Shown in pieces: positions 1-11,300 of a stretch of 64,000 nucleotides of DNA; positions within the stretch are counted from its first letter, which is position 1; each line of letters opens with the position of its first letter. A program made the position numbers and the translations under genes. The notes beneath the pieces are model-generated. The model ran no database searches. It was not told the DNA's origin and saw only the letters and a list, made by a program, of their open reading frames with translations. Source of the stretch: Microlunatus flavus (lineage in GTDB: Bacteria > Actinomycetota > Actinomycetes > Propionibacteriales > Propionibacteriaceae); assembly GCF_900110855.1 (NCBI RefSeq), contig NZ_FOFA01000002.1, forward strand, positions 310,001 to 374,000. The letters run 5' to 3'.

Positions 1-226
1 CCCCGCCTCCGCCGCCGCGAAACGCTGATGGACGACAACCAGAACGCGGTTTTCGAGGTCGTCCCTCAGCGGTTCGCGGGCGAGGGCATGGACCGGGAGA
101 GGCGGGCAGCCGGGCGGGTCGGCGTACGGGAAGTCGGGGCACCCCCGGCGTTGTTGGCATACTGGGTGGTCGCCTGCGCCGCAGGGCTGACCGCGCGCGC
201 CGAACGCTCTCGATGAGAAAGCACCC
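1..226. other. Leader region before ettA
   Basis: No convincing gene is seen in this stretch. Short open frames exist on both strands but have low-complexity Arg/Pro/Gly translations and no ribosome binding site. On the minus strand a frame stays open to the left edge, so the start of a divergent gene cut by the window cannot be excluded. The region should carry the ettA promoter; a TACTGG element near 161-166 is a weak -10 candidate. Confidence 0.4.
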
Positions 227-1909
<1,683 letters not shown>

Positions 1910-1980
1910 GGCGTACGCCGCCGGGACCCGCGTGGAGGAGTCGGGCGGTCGAGCCGCGCGCTCGGCCGCTTGTCCCAGGT

Positions 1981-2046
1981 TGCAAGGACTCACCCACCTC
2001 TGCAGAGGTGGGTGAGTCCTTGCATTTCACGACAACGTGAAATGCA
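1981..2046. terminator. Perfect 44-bp palindrome plus second hairpin
   Basis: Positions 1981-2024 form a perfect 44-nt palindrome centred on CTGCAG with no loop. Positions 2021-2046 form a second perfect inverted repeat (10-nt arms, 6-nt loop GACAAC) that shares the TGCA at 2021-2024. The element lies between the convergent ends of ettA and the SDR gene, so a bidirectional terminator is the simplest reading. There is no T-run, as is common in actinobacteria. Confidence 0.75.
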
Positions 2047-2078
2047 CGGGGGTCCGGGCGTAAGGATCGCCCGGCGGC

Positions 2079-2861
2079 TCAGTCGTGGGCGCCGGGAACC
2101 GTCTGGTCCCAGTCGACCACCGAACCGGTGACCACGCCCGACTCGGGCGACAGCAGCAGCACGACCAGGCGGGCCGCGTCGTCGACCTGGCCGAGCCGGC
2201 CCATCGGCAGCTGCTCGGCGGCCCGCTCGAGCCAGTCGTCGCCGGCGCCGTGGAACTGCCGCTGCGTCGCGTCCTCCCCGGGCGTCTCGGTCCAGCCGAT
2301 GTTGACGCCGTTGATGCGGACCCGGTCGAAGCGGTGCGCGTGGGCCGCGTTCTTCGTCAGGCCCACGAGCCCGGCCTTCGCCGCGACGTACGGGGCGAGG
2401 TAGGGCTGCCCGCCGTGCGCCGACATGGTGATGACGTTGACGACCGACCCCGGTGCACCGCGGCGGACCATGTCGGCCACCGCGGCCTGCATGAGGAAGA
2501 ACGGCGCGCGCAGGTTCACGGCGACGTGGGCGTCGAACAGCTCCGGCGTCGTGTCGAGCAGCGTCCCGCGGTCGGTGAGCCCGGCCGCGTTGACGAGGCC
2601 GTCGACCCGGCCGAACTTCTCGACCGCCGCGGCGACCGACGCCCGCGCCTGCTCCACGTCGCTGACGTCGGCCCGCACGAAGGTCGCCGGGTGCCCGCCG
2701 AGCGCGTCGAGCTCGGCGACGAAGGCCTCCCCGACCTCCGTACGGCGCCCGCTCACGACCACGTGCGCCTCGGCGGCGACGGCGGCGCGGGCCACGCCCG
2801 CGCCGACGCCCTGCGTGCCGCCGCTGACGAGGACGACCAGGTCCTGCAGCGACCCCGGCAT
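2079..2861 (-). CDS. SDR family oxidoreductase
   Basis: A 260-residue classical short-chain dehydrogenase/reductase. The N-terminal cofactor motif reads SGGTQGVGAG; the NAAG strand, a catalytic serine in the ITMSAHGG stretch and the YVAAK (YxxxK) active site follow in the usual order. It should oxidise or reduce a hydroxyl/keto group with NAD(P)H in the cytoplasm; the substrate is not evident. The ATG overlaps the stop of the upstream dioxygenase gene by one base (TGATG), so the two are translationally coupled. With the divergent LacI regulator this looks like a small inducible catabolic module, possibly for a sugar or polyol derivative (inference). Confidence 0.85.
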   Translation of the reverse strand: MPGSLQDLVVLVSGGTQGVGAGVARAAVAAEAHVVVSGRRTEVGEAFVAELDALGGHPATFVRADVSDVEQARASVAAAVEKFGRVDGLVNAAGLTDRGTLLDTTPELFDAHVAVNLRAPFFLMQAAVADMVRRGAPGSVVNVITMSAHGGQPYLAPYVAAKAGLVGLTKNAAHAHRFDRVRINGVNIGWTETPGEDATQRQFHGAGDDWLERAAEQLPMGRLGQVDDAARLVVLLLSPESGVVTGSVVDWDQTVPGAHD

Positions 2862-4060
2862 CAGATCTCGTCCGTGCGGTGCCGCACGTCGTAGGCGCCC
2901 AGCGTCTCGGCGAGCGCCTCGGGCTCCACGTCGTCGGCGAGGGCCTGGGTGACGACCTCGGCCTGGGACAGCGGCGTCAGCCCGCCCACGTTGGCGTCGA
3001 GGTCGAGGTTCGTCGGGAAGGGGTAGCCCTCCGCCGACGCCGCGACCGCGTTGGCGAGCGCGGCCGGGTCGGCGCCCGCCGCCTTGCGGGCGCGCAGCAC
3101 GGGGTAGACGGCGCGGACGACCTTCGAGCGGTCGACCGTCTCCATCGCCCGCCCGAAGGCCGAGCTCACCTGCAGCAGGTTCGCCATCCGCTGGACGTCG
3201 GCGGAGACGTTCGTGCCCGCCCCGTGGAACAGCGCCGGGTTGAAGAAGGCCGCGTCGCCCTTGGCCAGCGGCAGCTGCACGTACGAGCGCAGGAAGTGCT
3301 CGCGGAACTGCGGCAGCCGCCACGCCAGGTAGCCGGGCGCGTACTGGTGGCTGTAGGGCAGGTACATCGTCGGGCCGCTCTCGACCGGCATGTCCGAGTG
3401 CGCGACCGCGCCCTGCAGCGTGAGGACGGGCGAGAGCAGGTGCACGTGCGCCGGGTAGCGCGCCGCGGTCTCGTTGGGCAGGAAGCCGAGGTGGTAGTCG
3501 CGGTGCGGGTCCTGCGCCTGGCCGCCGGGGCGGACGACGTTGACCTGGGAGGTGACCTGGTAGGCCGGGCCGAGCCAGGCCGAGGACACCAGCGCGAGCA
3601 GGTCGTTGCCGTAGTAGTCGACGAACGTGCCCGGGTCGGTGACGGCGAGCTTCTCCAGCGCGTTCCAGACGCGGTCGTTGGCGCCGCTGCCGAAGTGGTC
3701 GTTGCCGCCGGCGCCGCTCGCACGCTCGGCCGCGATGATCCCCTCGAACGCGGCGGTGGCGCGGTCGACGACGGTGGTGTCGGGGAAGGCTCCGCGGAAG
3801 GCGACGACGCCGGGGCCGTCGGTGAAGGCGCGGACGAGCTCGGCCTGCACGGTCTCGCGCCCGGCGTCGTCGACGGCGACGCGGCGCAGCGTGGCGGCGT
3901 CGTACACGAGCACGTCCTGCACCACCTCCGCGGCGTGCGGGTAGTCGGCGACGTCGGTGCGCTGGTCGAGCAGGGCCACGAAGTCGTCGAGGCGGCAGTC
4001 GGCCTCGGTGAAGCGGGCCGGCGTGCCGGCGGTGGTGGTGCGGCGGGCGGTGACCGTCAT
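2861..4060 (-). CDS. Phytanoyl-CoA dioxygenase (PhyH)-family oxygenase
   Basis: A 399-residue Fe(II)/2-oxoglutarate dioxygenase-like protein. The metal triad is visible as HxD in DPHRDYH and a distal His in FHGAGTN; an Arg lies a few residues further on (VQRMAN) where the 2-oxoglutarate Arg is expected. The frame stays open 15 codons further upstream, but the ATG at 4060 has GGAGA eight bases before it, so I start there. First gene of a two-gene operon with the SDR; transcription diverges from a LacI-type gene. The substrate is unknown; the family includes enzymes acting on acyl-CoA, sugars, phosphonates and ectoine, and context favours a small catabolic substrate. Confidence 0.8.
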   Translation of the reverse strand: MTVTARRTTTAGTPARFTEADCRLDDFVALLDQRTDVADYPHAAEVVQDVLVYDAATLRRVAVDDAGRETVQAELVRAFTDGPGVVAFRGAFPDTTVVDRATAAFEGIIAAERASGAGGNDHFGSGANDRVWNALEKLAVTDPGTFVDYYGNDLLALVSSAWLGPAYQVTSQVNVVRPGGQAQDPHRDYHLGFLPNETAARYPAHVHLLSPVLTLQGAVAHSDMPVESGPTMYLPYSHQYAPGYLAWRLPQFREHFLRSYVQLPLAKGDAAFFNPALFHGAGTNVSADVQRMANLLQVSSAFGRAMETVDRSKVVRAVYPVLRARKAAGADPAALANAVAASAEGYPFPTNLDLDANVGGLTPLSQAEVVTQALADDVEPEALAETLGAYDVRHRTDEI

Positions 4061-4186
4061 GGTCGTCTCCTCGGTGGTGTCCCGGACGGGTGGGTGTAGC
4101 AGCACACTAGGGGAGCGTGAGAGGCTGACGACCTCACGAAATCCCTCAGAAACACCTCACCGACCGGCTCCGAACGAGGCCCTGCG
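4061..4186. promoter_or_regulatory. Divergent promoter region with candidate LacI-type operator
   Basis: Between the divergent dioxygenase and LacI genes. A 6-bp inverted repeat, CGTGAG at 4116-4121 and CTCACG at 4133-4138, is a candidate operator. On the minus strand a TAGTGT hexamer at 4104-4109 could be the -10 of the dioxygenase operon, which would place the repeat over its -35 region, consistent with repression. The assignment is by eye. Confidence 0.4.
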
Positions 4187-5206
4187 TTGCCCCACCACCC
4201 GTACCGGATCCGCGAGATCGCCGAGCAGTCCGGCCTGAGCGTGGCCACCGTCGACCGCGTCCTGAACGAGCGCCCCGGCGTGCGGGCCAGCACCGTGGCC
4301 GAGGTGCGGCAGGCGGTCCTCGACCTCGACCGGCAGCGCGACCAGGTCCGGCTCGCGGGGCGCACGTTCCTGGTCGACCTCGTCATGCGGGCGCCGCGAC
4401 GGTTCACCGACGGGGTCCGGGCGGCGCTCGAGGCCGAGCTGCCGACGCTGCAGCCGGCGCTCGTGCGCAGCCGCTTCCGCCTCCGGGAGGAGGGGCCGGT
4501 GGCGGAGGTCGCGGCCACGCTCGACGACATCGCCCGGCGGGGGTCGCACGGCGTCCTGCTCAAAGCGCCCGACCACCCGGTCGTGGTCGAGGCCGTCGAC
4601 CGGCTCGTCGCGCGCGGCATCCCGGTCGTCACCCTCGCGACCGACCTGCCGCTGAGCCGGCGGGTGGCCTACGTCGGCATCGACAACCGCGCGGCCGGGG
4701 CCACGGCGGCGTACCTGCTGACCCGGATGGGTGCCGGCGGAGACGCGCCGGTGCTGGTCACGCTGAGCAGCACGAGCTTTCGCGGCGAGGAGGAGCGCGA
4801 GGCCGGCTTCCGCTCGGCGATGCGGGAGATGGCGCCCGGCCGGGTGCTGCGCGAGGTCTCGGAGACCGACGGACTCGACGTGTCGATGCTCCGCGCCGTC
4901 GGCGAGGTGCTCGACGCCGAGCCCGACCTCGACGCCGTCTACTCGATCGGCGGCGGCAACACCGCCGTGCTGGAGGCCTTCCGGGCGCGGGGGCGTACGC
5001 CGCGGGTGTTCGTCGGCCACGACCTCGACGCCGACAACCTGACGCTGCTGCGCCGGCACCAGGTCACGGCGGTCCTGCACCACGACCTGCGCGCCGACGC
5101 CCGCCAGGCGTGCCGCCTGCTGCTGCAGTGGCACGGCGCGATCCCCGGCGTCGTCTCCTCGGCCCCGTCGGCCATCCAGGTCGTGACGCCGTACAACGTC
5201 CCCTGA
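4187..5206 (+). CDS. LacI-family transcriptional regulator
   Basis: A 339-residue regulator with an N-terminal LacI helix-turn-helix ([22 protein letters not shown], residues about 5-26) followed by a periplasmic-binding-protein-like effector domain. VDRVLNERP is the typical hinge-side end of the HTH. The effector domain has the layout seen for sugar-responsive members ([12 protein letters not shown]-like segment, [17 protein letters not shown]). It starts at a TTG with GAGG about seven bases upstream. It is divergent from the dioxygenase-SDR operon and probably represses it in the absence of the substrate. The 3' end runs into a tandem repeat. Confidence 0.92.
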   Translation: MPHHPYRIREIAEQSGLSVATVDRVLNERPGVRASTVAEVRQAVLDLDRQRDQVRLAGRTFLVDLVMRAPRRFTDGVRAALEAELPTLQPALVRSRFRLREEGPVAEVAATLDDIARRGSHGVLLKAPDHPVVVEAVDRLVARGIPVVTLATDLPLSRRVAYVGIDNRAAGATAAYLLTRMGAGGDAPVLVTLSSTSFRGEEEREAGFRSAMREMAPGRVLREVSETDGLDVSMLRAVGEVLDAEPDLDAVYSIGGGNTAVLEAFRARGRTPRVFVGHDLDADNLTLLRRHQVTAVLHHDLRADARQACRLLLQWHGAIPGVVSSAPSAIQVVTPYNVP

Positions 5207-5349
5207 GGGCACGCTCCCTGAGCCTGTCGAAGGGCCTCGGAGAGGTCGGCGTAGGGGCACGCTCCCTGAGCCTGTCGAAGGGCCTCGGAGAGGTCGGCGT
5301 AGGGGCACGCTCCCTGAGCCTGTCGAAGGGCCTCGGAGAGGTCGGCGTG
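5207..5349. repeat. Three tandem 48-bp repeats
   Basis: Three head-to-tail copies of a 48-bp unit (start points 5207, 5255, 5303), essentially identical to each other, the last lacking its final base. Each contains the core GCTCCCTGAGCCTGTCGAAG. An inverted copy of the core follows at 5388-5412. This core resembles a dispersed intergenic repeat I know from actinobacterial genomes. Although the array can be read through as a repeated peptide, it lies beyond the regulator's stop codon and is non-coding. Confidence 0.9.
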
Positions 5350-5387
5350 CTCAGCCGATCGCAGGGGATGGACGCCAACCCGTCCCG

Positions 5388-5415
5388 GGCCCTTCGACAA
5401 GCTCAGGGAGCGTCA
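5388..5415. repeat. Inverted copy of the 48-bp repeat core
   Basis: About 25 bases that are the reverse complement of the core of the tandem repeats at 5207-5349, with one mismatch (AAGCTCAGG against AGGCTCAGG). Pairing with any of the three direct copies would give a stem of roughly 25 bp. It touches the stop codon of the minus-strand VOC gene, so the whole set may act as a bidirectional terminator between the convergent genes. Confidence 0.8.
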
Positions 5416-5802
5416 GTCGGCGTGCCGCGCGGCCCAGTGCGGGTTGGTCATGAATCCCAGCACGTTGCCGAACGGGTCCACCACCGACGCGGTCACGAAG
5501 CCCTCGCCGCGCGGCGTGACGGGCTGCCGCTGGGTGGCCCCGAGCTCGATGAGGCGGTCGAGCACGGCCTGGGGGTCCTCGACGTGCCAGCTCAGCACCG
5601 CACCGCCCGGGGTGCCGGGCTCGTCGGCGGGCGCGTAGCGGGCGTCGATGATGCCCAGCTCGTCCTCGTCGGGCCCGATGCGGAACTCCACGTAGCCCGG
5701 CACCACGAAGTACGGCGGGAAGCCGAGGACGTCGGTGTACCACCGCGCGGCGGCGTCGACGTCGTCGGCGTAGAAGCTCACGTTCGACATGCCCTGCAAC
5801 AT
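5413..5802 (-). CDS. VOC (glyoxalase/bleomycin-resistance) family protein
   Basis: A 129-residue protein with the two-module vicinal-oxygen-chelate pattern: an N-terminal half ending near GFPPYFVVPGYVEF and a C-terminal half with VTPRGEGFVTASVVDPFGNVLGFM-type strands and a metal-side Glu/Asp. Members include glyoxalases, dioxygenases and antibiotic-binding proteins; the exact role is not evident. The ATG at 5802 has GGAGG eight bases upstream, which favours it over an internal ATG four codons later. It is divergent from the WYL regulator, a common pairing. Confidence 0.85.
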   Translation of the reverse strand: MLQGMSNVSFYADDVDAAARWYTDVLGFPPYFVVPGYVEFRIGPDEDELGIIDARYAPADEPGTPGGAVLSWHVEDPQAVLDRLIELGATQRQPVTPRGEGFVTASVVDPFGNVLGFMTNPHWAARHAD

Positions 5803-5851
5803 CGGAATTCCTCCCGGTCGGACCTGGCTGATGTCCCCATCCTCCCTGTTG

Positions 5852-5874
5852 AAGTGATCACCTCCTGATCACTT
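5852..5874. promoter_or_regulatory. Perfect 9-5-9 inverted repeat, candidate operator
   Basis: AAGTGATCA at 5852-5860, a CCTCC spacer, and TGATCACTT at 5866-5874 form a perfect dyad. It sits in the 91-bp gap between the divergent VOC and WYL-regulator genes, 20 bases before the regulator's GTG. This is the position and shape expected for the binding site of the HTH-WYL protein controlling itself and its neighbour. Confidence 0.65.
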
Positions 5875-5893
5875 TTCCGGGCAGGATGGGGGC

Positions 5894-6838
5894 GTGCGCG
5901 CGGACCGGCTGGTGAGCCTGCTGCTCCTGCTGCAGGCGCGCGGCCACGTGACCGCGGCGGAGGCGGCGGCCGAGCTGGAGGTCTCCGTGCCCACGGTGCG
6001 GCGCGACCTCGAGGCGCTGTCGAGCGCGGGCGTCCCCGTCTACGCCCAGGCCGGGCGCGGCGGCGGCTGGTCCCTGGTCGGCGGAGCCCGCACCGACCTG
6101 ACCGGATTGACCGCGCCGGAGGTCCACGCGCTGTTCCTGCTCGCCGGACCCGGGCAGGACGTATCACCCGCCATCCGCTCGGCGCTGCGCAAGCTGGTCC
6201 GCGCGCTGCCGTCGACCTTCCGGGCCGAGGCGGAGGCGGCGGGCTCGGCGACGGTCCTCGACCACCGCCGCTGGGGTCGGGCCGCGCCCGTCCGGCCGCC
6301 GCACCTGGACGCCCTGCAGGCGGCGGTCGTCGCCCGCCGACGGGTGCGGATCACGTACGCGTCCCGCGACGGCCGGGCCGGCGACCGGGATGTCGAGCCG
6401 CTGGGGCTCGTCGACCACGACGGCGTCTGGTACCTGCTGGCCCAGACGGCTCGGGGGCGGCGCACGTTCCGGGTCGACCGCGTCCGCGAGGTCGAGACCG
6501 AAGCCGAGCGGTTCGAGAGGCCGGACGGCTTCGACCTGGCGACGGCCTGGGAGGAGGTGTCGGCCGTCGTCGAGCGCGCGCGTTCCGCGGTCGAAACCAC
6601 GGTGACGCTGCCCGACGACCTGGTCGCGCCCTTCACCGACGTGCTCGGCGCCCGCTACGTCGACGTGGTGGACCAGGCCGACGGGCGCACCCGGCTGCAC
6701 GTCCGGGCCGACACCCCGCGCATGCTCGCGCGCCAGCTCGCCGGCTGGGCCGACGTCGTCGCGGTGGAAGGTCCGGACGCCGTGCGCGACGAGCTCGCTC
6801 GGCTGGGCGGCGCCCTCAGCGCGGCGTACGGGTCCTGA
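5894..6838 (+). CDS. YafY-type HTH-WYL transcriptional regulator
   Basis: A 314-residue regulator with an N-terminal DeoR/HTH_11-like domain (residues about 1-60, with AAELEVSVPTVRRDLEAL as the recognition helix region), a WYL domain (about residues 135-205, carrying the GVWYLLAQ strand that names the family) and a C-terminal WCX-type extension ending in the ADVVAVEGPDAVRDEL segment. WYL domains sense nucleotide-type or other small ligands. It starts at GTG. A perfect dyad lies just upstream and the VOC gene is divergent, so autoregulation together with control of the VOC gene is likely. Confidence 0.92.
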   Translation: MRADRLVSLLLLLQARGHVTAAEAAAELEVSVPTVRRDLEALSSAGVPVYAQAGRGGGWSLVGGARTDLTGLTAPEVHALFLLAGPGQDVSPAIRSALRKLVRALPSTFRAEAEAAGSATVLDHRRWGRAAPVRPPHLDALQAAVVARRRVRITYASRDGRAGDRDVEPLGLVDHDGVWYLLAQTARGRRTFRVDRVREVETEAERFERPDGFDLATAWEEVSAVVERARSAVETTVTLPDDLVAPFTDVLGARYVDVVDQADGRTRLHVRADTPRMLARQLAGWADVVAVEGPDAVRDELARLGGALSAAYGS

Positions 6839-6856
6839 ACGGACGACGCCCGGACC

Positions 6857-8371
6857 TCAGCGGATCGAGCGGACCTCGACGCGCTGCACGTACGGCCGGC
6901 CGGTGCGCAGGGTGTCGCTGAACTCGTCGTCGGCCCAGACGAGCAGCGTGTGCTCGCCCGGCGTCACGCGGTACACGGAGTCGTTGGGGAAGAACGGCTG
7001 CAGGGCGGGCTGGCCGTCCGGGGCGTAGAGGCTCGCGCGGTTGCCCCCGGTCGGGCTGGGGACGACGCGCAGCAGCCCGGCCTGCGTCACCGGGACCGTG
7101 AGCAGCGCGTAGCCGCCGCTGGTGAAGGTGACGTCCTGCGGCCGGTCCGGCTCGAGGACGGCCGACGGCGTGTCCGAACGCTCGGTGTTCAGCACCATGA
7201 GCACCTGCGCCCGGGTGAGGCCGTCCGCGTAGCCGATGACGGCGTCCGCGAGGCTCTCGGGCAGGCTCGTGCGCCAGCCCGCGTCGTCGTGGACGGCGGT
7301 CAGCGAGAACGCGCCGTCGTGGCCGAGGAGCTCGAGCTGCCCGAGCGTCCCCGCGCCGCCGGCGTAGCGGTAGCCCGAGGACCGCAGGCAGGCCCGGTCG
7401 CCGTTCGTCGTGACGCACGGACCGTCCAGGTCGAACCCCGACCCCGTCCCGACGGTGAGAGCCCCGACGCGGACGACGGCGCGCGTGCCGTCGTCGGTGC
7501 CCGGCGACGTCGAGAGCGCGGTGATCGGCGCCGGCGGCCGGTCGAGCCCGACGATCGCCAGCTGGGCGGCCCACAGCTGGACCGTGTCCGATCCGGACGC
7601 GTCGAGCGTCCGGGCCAGCGCGGTGGGGTCGCGGCGCGTGACAGGGTCGAGCAGCGCCCGCACCGTGGCCTCGACCGCGGCCCCCGGGGTCGGCGACGGA
7701 GCCGGGTCGAGGGCCTCGACGTCGGCGAGGCTGCCCGGGGGGACACCCGGCCCGAGCAGCGTGGCGAGCACGCTGACGTACCAGCGCCCGTCGCGCTCGA
7801 CGGTGACCAGGCGTTTGCGCACACCGAGCGCGGGGAGGTCGTCGACGGCGTACGTCTCGTCCTCCGGGGCGCTCATGCGCCGGTCCGCGAACCAGGTGCG
7901 CAGCAGCCCGTGGGCGCGGTCGGGGTCGCTCCGGACGCGCACGACGAGGGGGCCGAGGCCGACCACCGCGACGTCGCCGTCCTGCGACTCCACGTGCGGC
8001 GAGGCGCCGGTGAGGCTGAGGTCGAGACCGTCGAGCGGGTGGCGGGGCCGGGACCCGCCCCCCACCGCCTCGGGCAGGCCCAGGTCGGCGAGGTGCTGCG
8101 ACAGCGCCGCCCCCGTCCGGAGGAGGGCGGCCCGTTCGGAGGGCTCGACGAGGCGGCCGAGCGCGGCCAGGTCCTCGTGGTCCAGGGCGGTGACCACCCG
8201 CTCGGCCAGCCCGCGCGGCGACGAGGCGCCGCCACGGACGCGGTCGACCAGCGCGAGACCGCCGAGCACGAGCGCGACGAGCAGCGCCCCGACGCCCAGG
8301 ACGAGCAGGAGCCGCCGGTCGGCCTGGCGCGGTGCCACCTCGAGCACCTCGGGCCCGACGGCCGCGGGCAC
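6857..8371 (-). CDS. Membrane-anchored hypothetical protein
   Basis: A 504-residue protein with one N-terminal membrane segment (about residues 21-44, LLLVLGVGALLVALVLGGLAL) after a short charged cytosolic stretch, and a long outside region with strand-rich repeats. No catalytic motif is recognised. The DGPCVTTNGDRACLR stretch contains two cysteines that could form a disulfide. It lies 16 bases downstream of the FAD/Fe-S oxidoreductase gene on the same strand and may be cotranscribed. The GTG start has AGGAGG overlapping it, which is too close for an ideal ribosome site, so the true start could be a little further in. Function unknown. Confidence 0.7.
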   Translation of the reverse strand: MPAAVGPEVLEVAPRQADRRLLLVLGVGALLVALVLGGLALVDRVRGGASSPRGLAERVVTALDHEDLAALGRLVEPSERAALLRTGAALSQHLADLGLPEAVGGGSRPRHPLDGLDLSLTGASPHVESQDGDVAVVGLGPLVVRVRSDPDRAHGLLRTWFADRRMSAPEDETYAVDDLPALGVRKRLVTVERDGRWYVSVLATLLGPGVPPGSLADVEALDPAPSPTPGAAVEATVRALLDPVTRRDPTALARTLDASGSDTVQLWAAQLAIVGLDRPPAPITALSTSPGTDDGTRAVVRVGALTVGTGSGFDLDGPCVTTNGDRACLRSSGYRYAGGAGTLGQLELLGHDGAFSLTAVHDDAGWRTSLPESLADAVIGYADGLTRAQVLMVLNTERSDTPSAVLEPDRPQDVTFTSGGYALLTVPVTQAGLLRVVPSPTGGNRASLYAPDGQPALQPFFPNDSVYRVTPGEHTLLVWADDEFSDTLRTGRPYVQRVEVRSIR

Positions 8372-8387
8372 CTCCTGGGCCCAGGGC

Positions 8388-11300
8388 TCAGGGGACGTCG
8401 ACGGACCCCTGGTTCAGGGTCGGCCGCTGCTGCGCGACCGACGGCTCGGCCGTGGCGGACCCGTCGTGCGGGTCCGGCGTGGGCGTCGCCGCGACCTCGG
8501 GCGGCGCGGCGCGCGGAGCGCGGAAGCCGGGGGAGAGCAGCTCGGCGAGGGTGACGGCCTGCCGGTCGGCGAGCTCGGCGAGCTGGGTGCGGCAGGAGAA
8601 GCCGTCGGCCAGCACCACGGCGTCCGGCCGCTGCCGCACCGCGGGCAGCAGGTCGTGCTCGGCGACCTTGACCGAGACCTCGTAGTGGCCCTGCTCGACG
8701 CCGAAGTTCCCGGCCAGGCCGCAGCAGCCGCCGACCGTGGTGACGGTCGCGCCGGTCGCCGCCAGCAGCGCCGCGTCGGCCCGCCACCCGATGACCGAGG
8801 CGTGGTGGCAGTGCGGCTGGGCGACGACCTCGACGTCGGTGAGGTCGGGCGCGCTCCAGCCCGGCGTCTGCTCGAGGAGCTCGGCGAGGGTGTGGACCCC
8901 GGCGGCCACCTCCGCGACGCGCGGGTCGTCGAGCAGCTCGGCGGCGTCGCTGCGCCACACCGCCAGGCAGGAGGGTTCGAGCCCGACGACCGGGACGCCG
9001 GCGGCGACGACGGGGTGCAGGACGTCGAGGGCCTGGCGCAGCTGGCGACGGGCGCCCTCGCGCTGGCCGGTGCTGATCCAGGTCAGGCCGCAGCAGGCGT
9101 TGCGCTCGAGGAACCGTGGCGCGTAGCCGGCGGCGCGGAGGACCTCGACGACCGGACCGGCGCCCGCACCCTCGAAGCAGTCGGAGAACGAGTCGACCCA
9201 CACCACGACGTCCCTGCCGACGTCCCGGCCGCCCTGCGCGCCGGGGGCGTCGACGTCCACCCGCGCGCGGGCCGGCCGGTCGGAGAAGCGCGGCAGCGAG
9301 CGCCGCTGGTCGACGCCGGCGCCCCAGCGCAGGAGGTGGCGCAGGCCGGGGGTCGCCCCGGTGACGTTGACCAGCGCGGCCAGCCCGGGGAAGCGCGTGA
9401 TGAGGCGGCCCCAGCGCGGCAACCAGCCCAGGGCGTAGTGGCTGCGCGGACGCAGCCGTCCGGCGTACGCGTGGTCGGTGGCGATCGACTTGTAGGAGGC
9501 CATGTCGATGCCGGTCGGGCAGTCGCGGGCGCAGCCCTTGCAGGACAGGCAGAGGTCGAGGGCGTCGTGCACCTCGGGCGCCCGCCAACCGTCGACCAGG
9601 GTGCCGTTCACGAGCTCCTGGAGCACGCGGGCGCGGCCGCGGGTCGAGTCCTTCTCCTCCCGCGTGGCCTGGTAGCTGGGGCACATCACGCCTTGCGCCC
9701 CGGTGGTGTTCGCGAGGCACTTGCCGACGCCGGAGCACTTGTGGACCTCGGCGGAGAAGTGCCGGCTGACCGGCAGCGGGCGCCCCACCAGGCCGGACGC
9801 GCGCAGGTCGGCGTCGACCGGCGCCGGGTCGACGAGCACGCCGGGGTTGAGCAGGTCGTCGGGGTCGAAGGCCGCCTTGACGCGGCCGAACAGCGCGATG
9901 GCCTCGGCGGAGTACATGGCCGGCAGCAGCCCGGAACGGGCCCGGCCGTCGCCGTGCTCGCCCGACATCGACCCGCCGTACGCGGCGACGACGCGGGCCG
10001 CCTCCTCGACGAAGCGCCGGTACGTCTGCGCGCCGCCGGGCCGGGTCAGCGGGAAGTCGATGCGGGCGTGCACGCAGCCGTCGCCGAAGTGGCCGTACGG
10101 CAGCGCGTCGAGCCCGAACTCGGTGAGGAGCGCGTCGAAGTCGCGCAGGTAGGCGCCGAGCCGGGCGGGCGGCACGGCGGCGTCCTCCCACCCGGGGTAG
10201 GCGGGTTCGGCGAGGCTGACGCCGGCGAGGCCGGCGCCGTCCTCGCGGATCTTCCACAGCGCCAGGGCCTGCGTCGGGTCGGTGACCACCGAGCCGTCGA
10301 GCGCGCCGGCGTCGGCCAGCACCCGGTCCGCCCGGGCCTCCACCTCGCCCGCGTCGTCGCCGACGACCTCGACGAGCATGAAGCCGTCGCCGCGGGGCAG
10401 CGGAGGCACGGCCGCGTCGCCGCGCCGCCGGCGGACGACGTCGACGATGCGCCGGTCCAGGCCCTCGACGGCGGTCGGACGGTGCGGCAGGACGGCGGTG
10501 ACCGCGTCCGCGGCGTCGGCCATCGTCGCGTAGCCGAGCGCGACCATCCGCTTGTGCGGGGCGTCGGCGACGAGCCGGACCGTCGCGCCGGTGACGACGG
10601 CGAGGGTGCCCTCGGTGCCGGCCAGGAAGCGGGCGACGTCGAAGCCGCGCTCGGGCAGCAGGTGCTCGAGGCTGTAGCCGGAGACCTGCCGGCCGAAGGT
10701 GCCGAGCTCGGTGCGGATGGTGCCGAGCCCGCCGGCGACCACCTCCCGGACGGCGTCGAGGCTGGCGGACACCGGTGCGGGTGCGCCGTGCTCCAGGTGC
10801 AGCCGCTCCCCGCGGCCGGTGACGACGTCGAGCGCCACCACGTTGTCGGCCGTCCGGCCGTAGCCGAGCGCGCGGGGGCCGCAGGCGTTGTTGCCGATCA
10901 TCCCGCCGATGGTGCAGCGGTTGTGCGTCGACGGGTCCGGACCGAACCGCAGCCCGTACGGGGCGGCCGTGGCCTGCAGCGCCGACTGCACGACCCCCGG
11001 CTCGACCCGTGCGGTGCGGGCCTCGGGGTCGACCTCGCCGATCGTCGTGAGGTGGCGACCGACGTCGACGACGAGACCCGGACCCACGGCGTTGCCGGCG
11101 CACGAGGTGCCCGCGCCGCGCGTGGTGACGGGGACCCGGGCCGCGCGGGCCGCGTCCAGCACGGCCAGCAGCTCGTCGACGTGCCGGGGCCGCGCCACGG
11201 CCTGCGGCACGACGCGGTAGAGCGAGGCGTCGGTGGAGTAGAGCGCCCGCGCCAGCGTGGAGGTGTCCAGCGCGCCGAGGGCGTCGCGGCTGCGCAGCTC

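Noticed and set aside
28-216. 62-residue plus-strand frame before ettA
   Set aside because: No ribosome site, Arg/Gly-rich, and it overlaps the ettA leader.
5207-5349. CRISPR-like repeat spacing
   Set aside because: The three units abut with no unique spacers and there are no cas genes.
5110-5868. Frame encoding repeated RSLSLSKG peptides
   Set aside because: It is the translation of the 48-bp tandem repeat; the frame extends into antisense of the VOC gene and has no own start signals.
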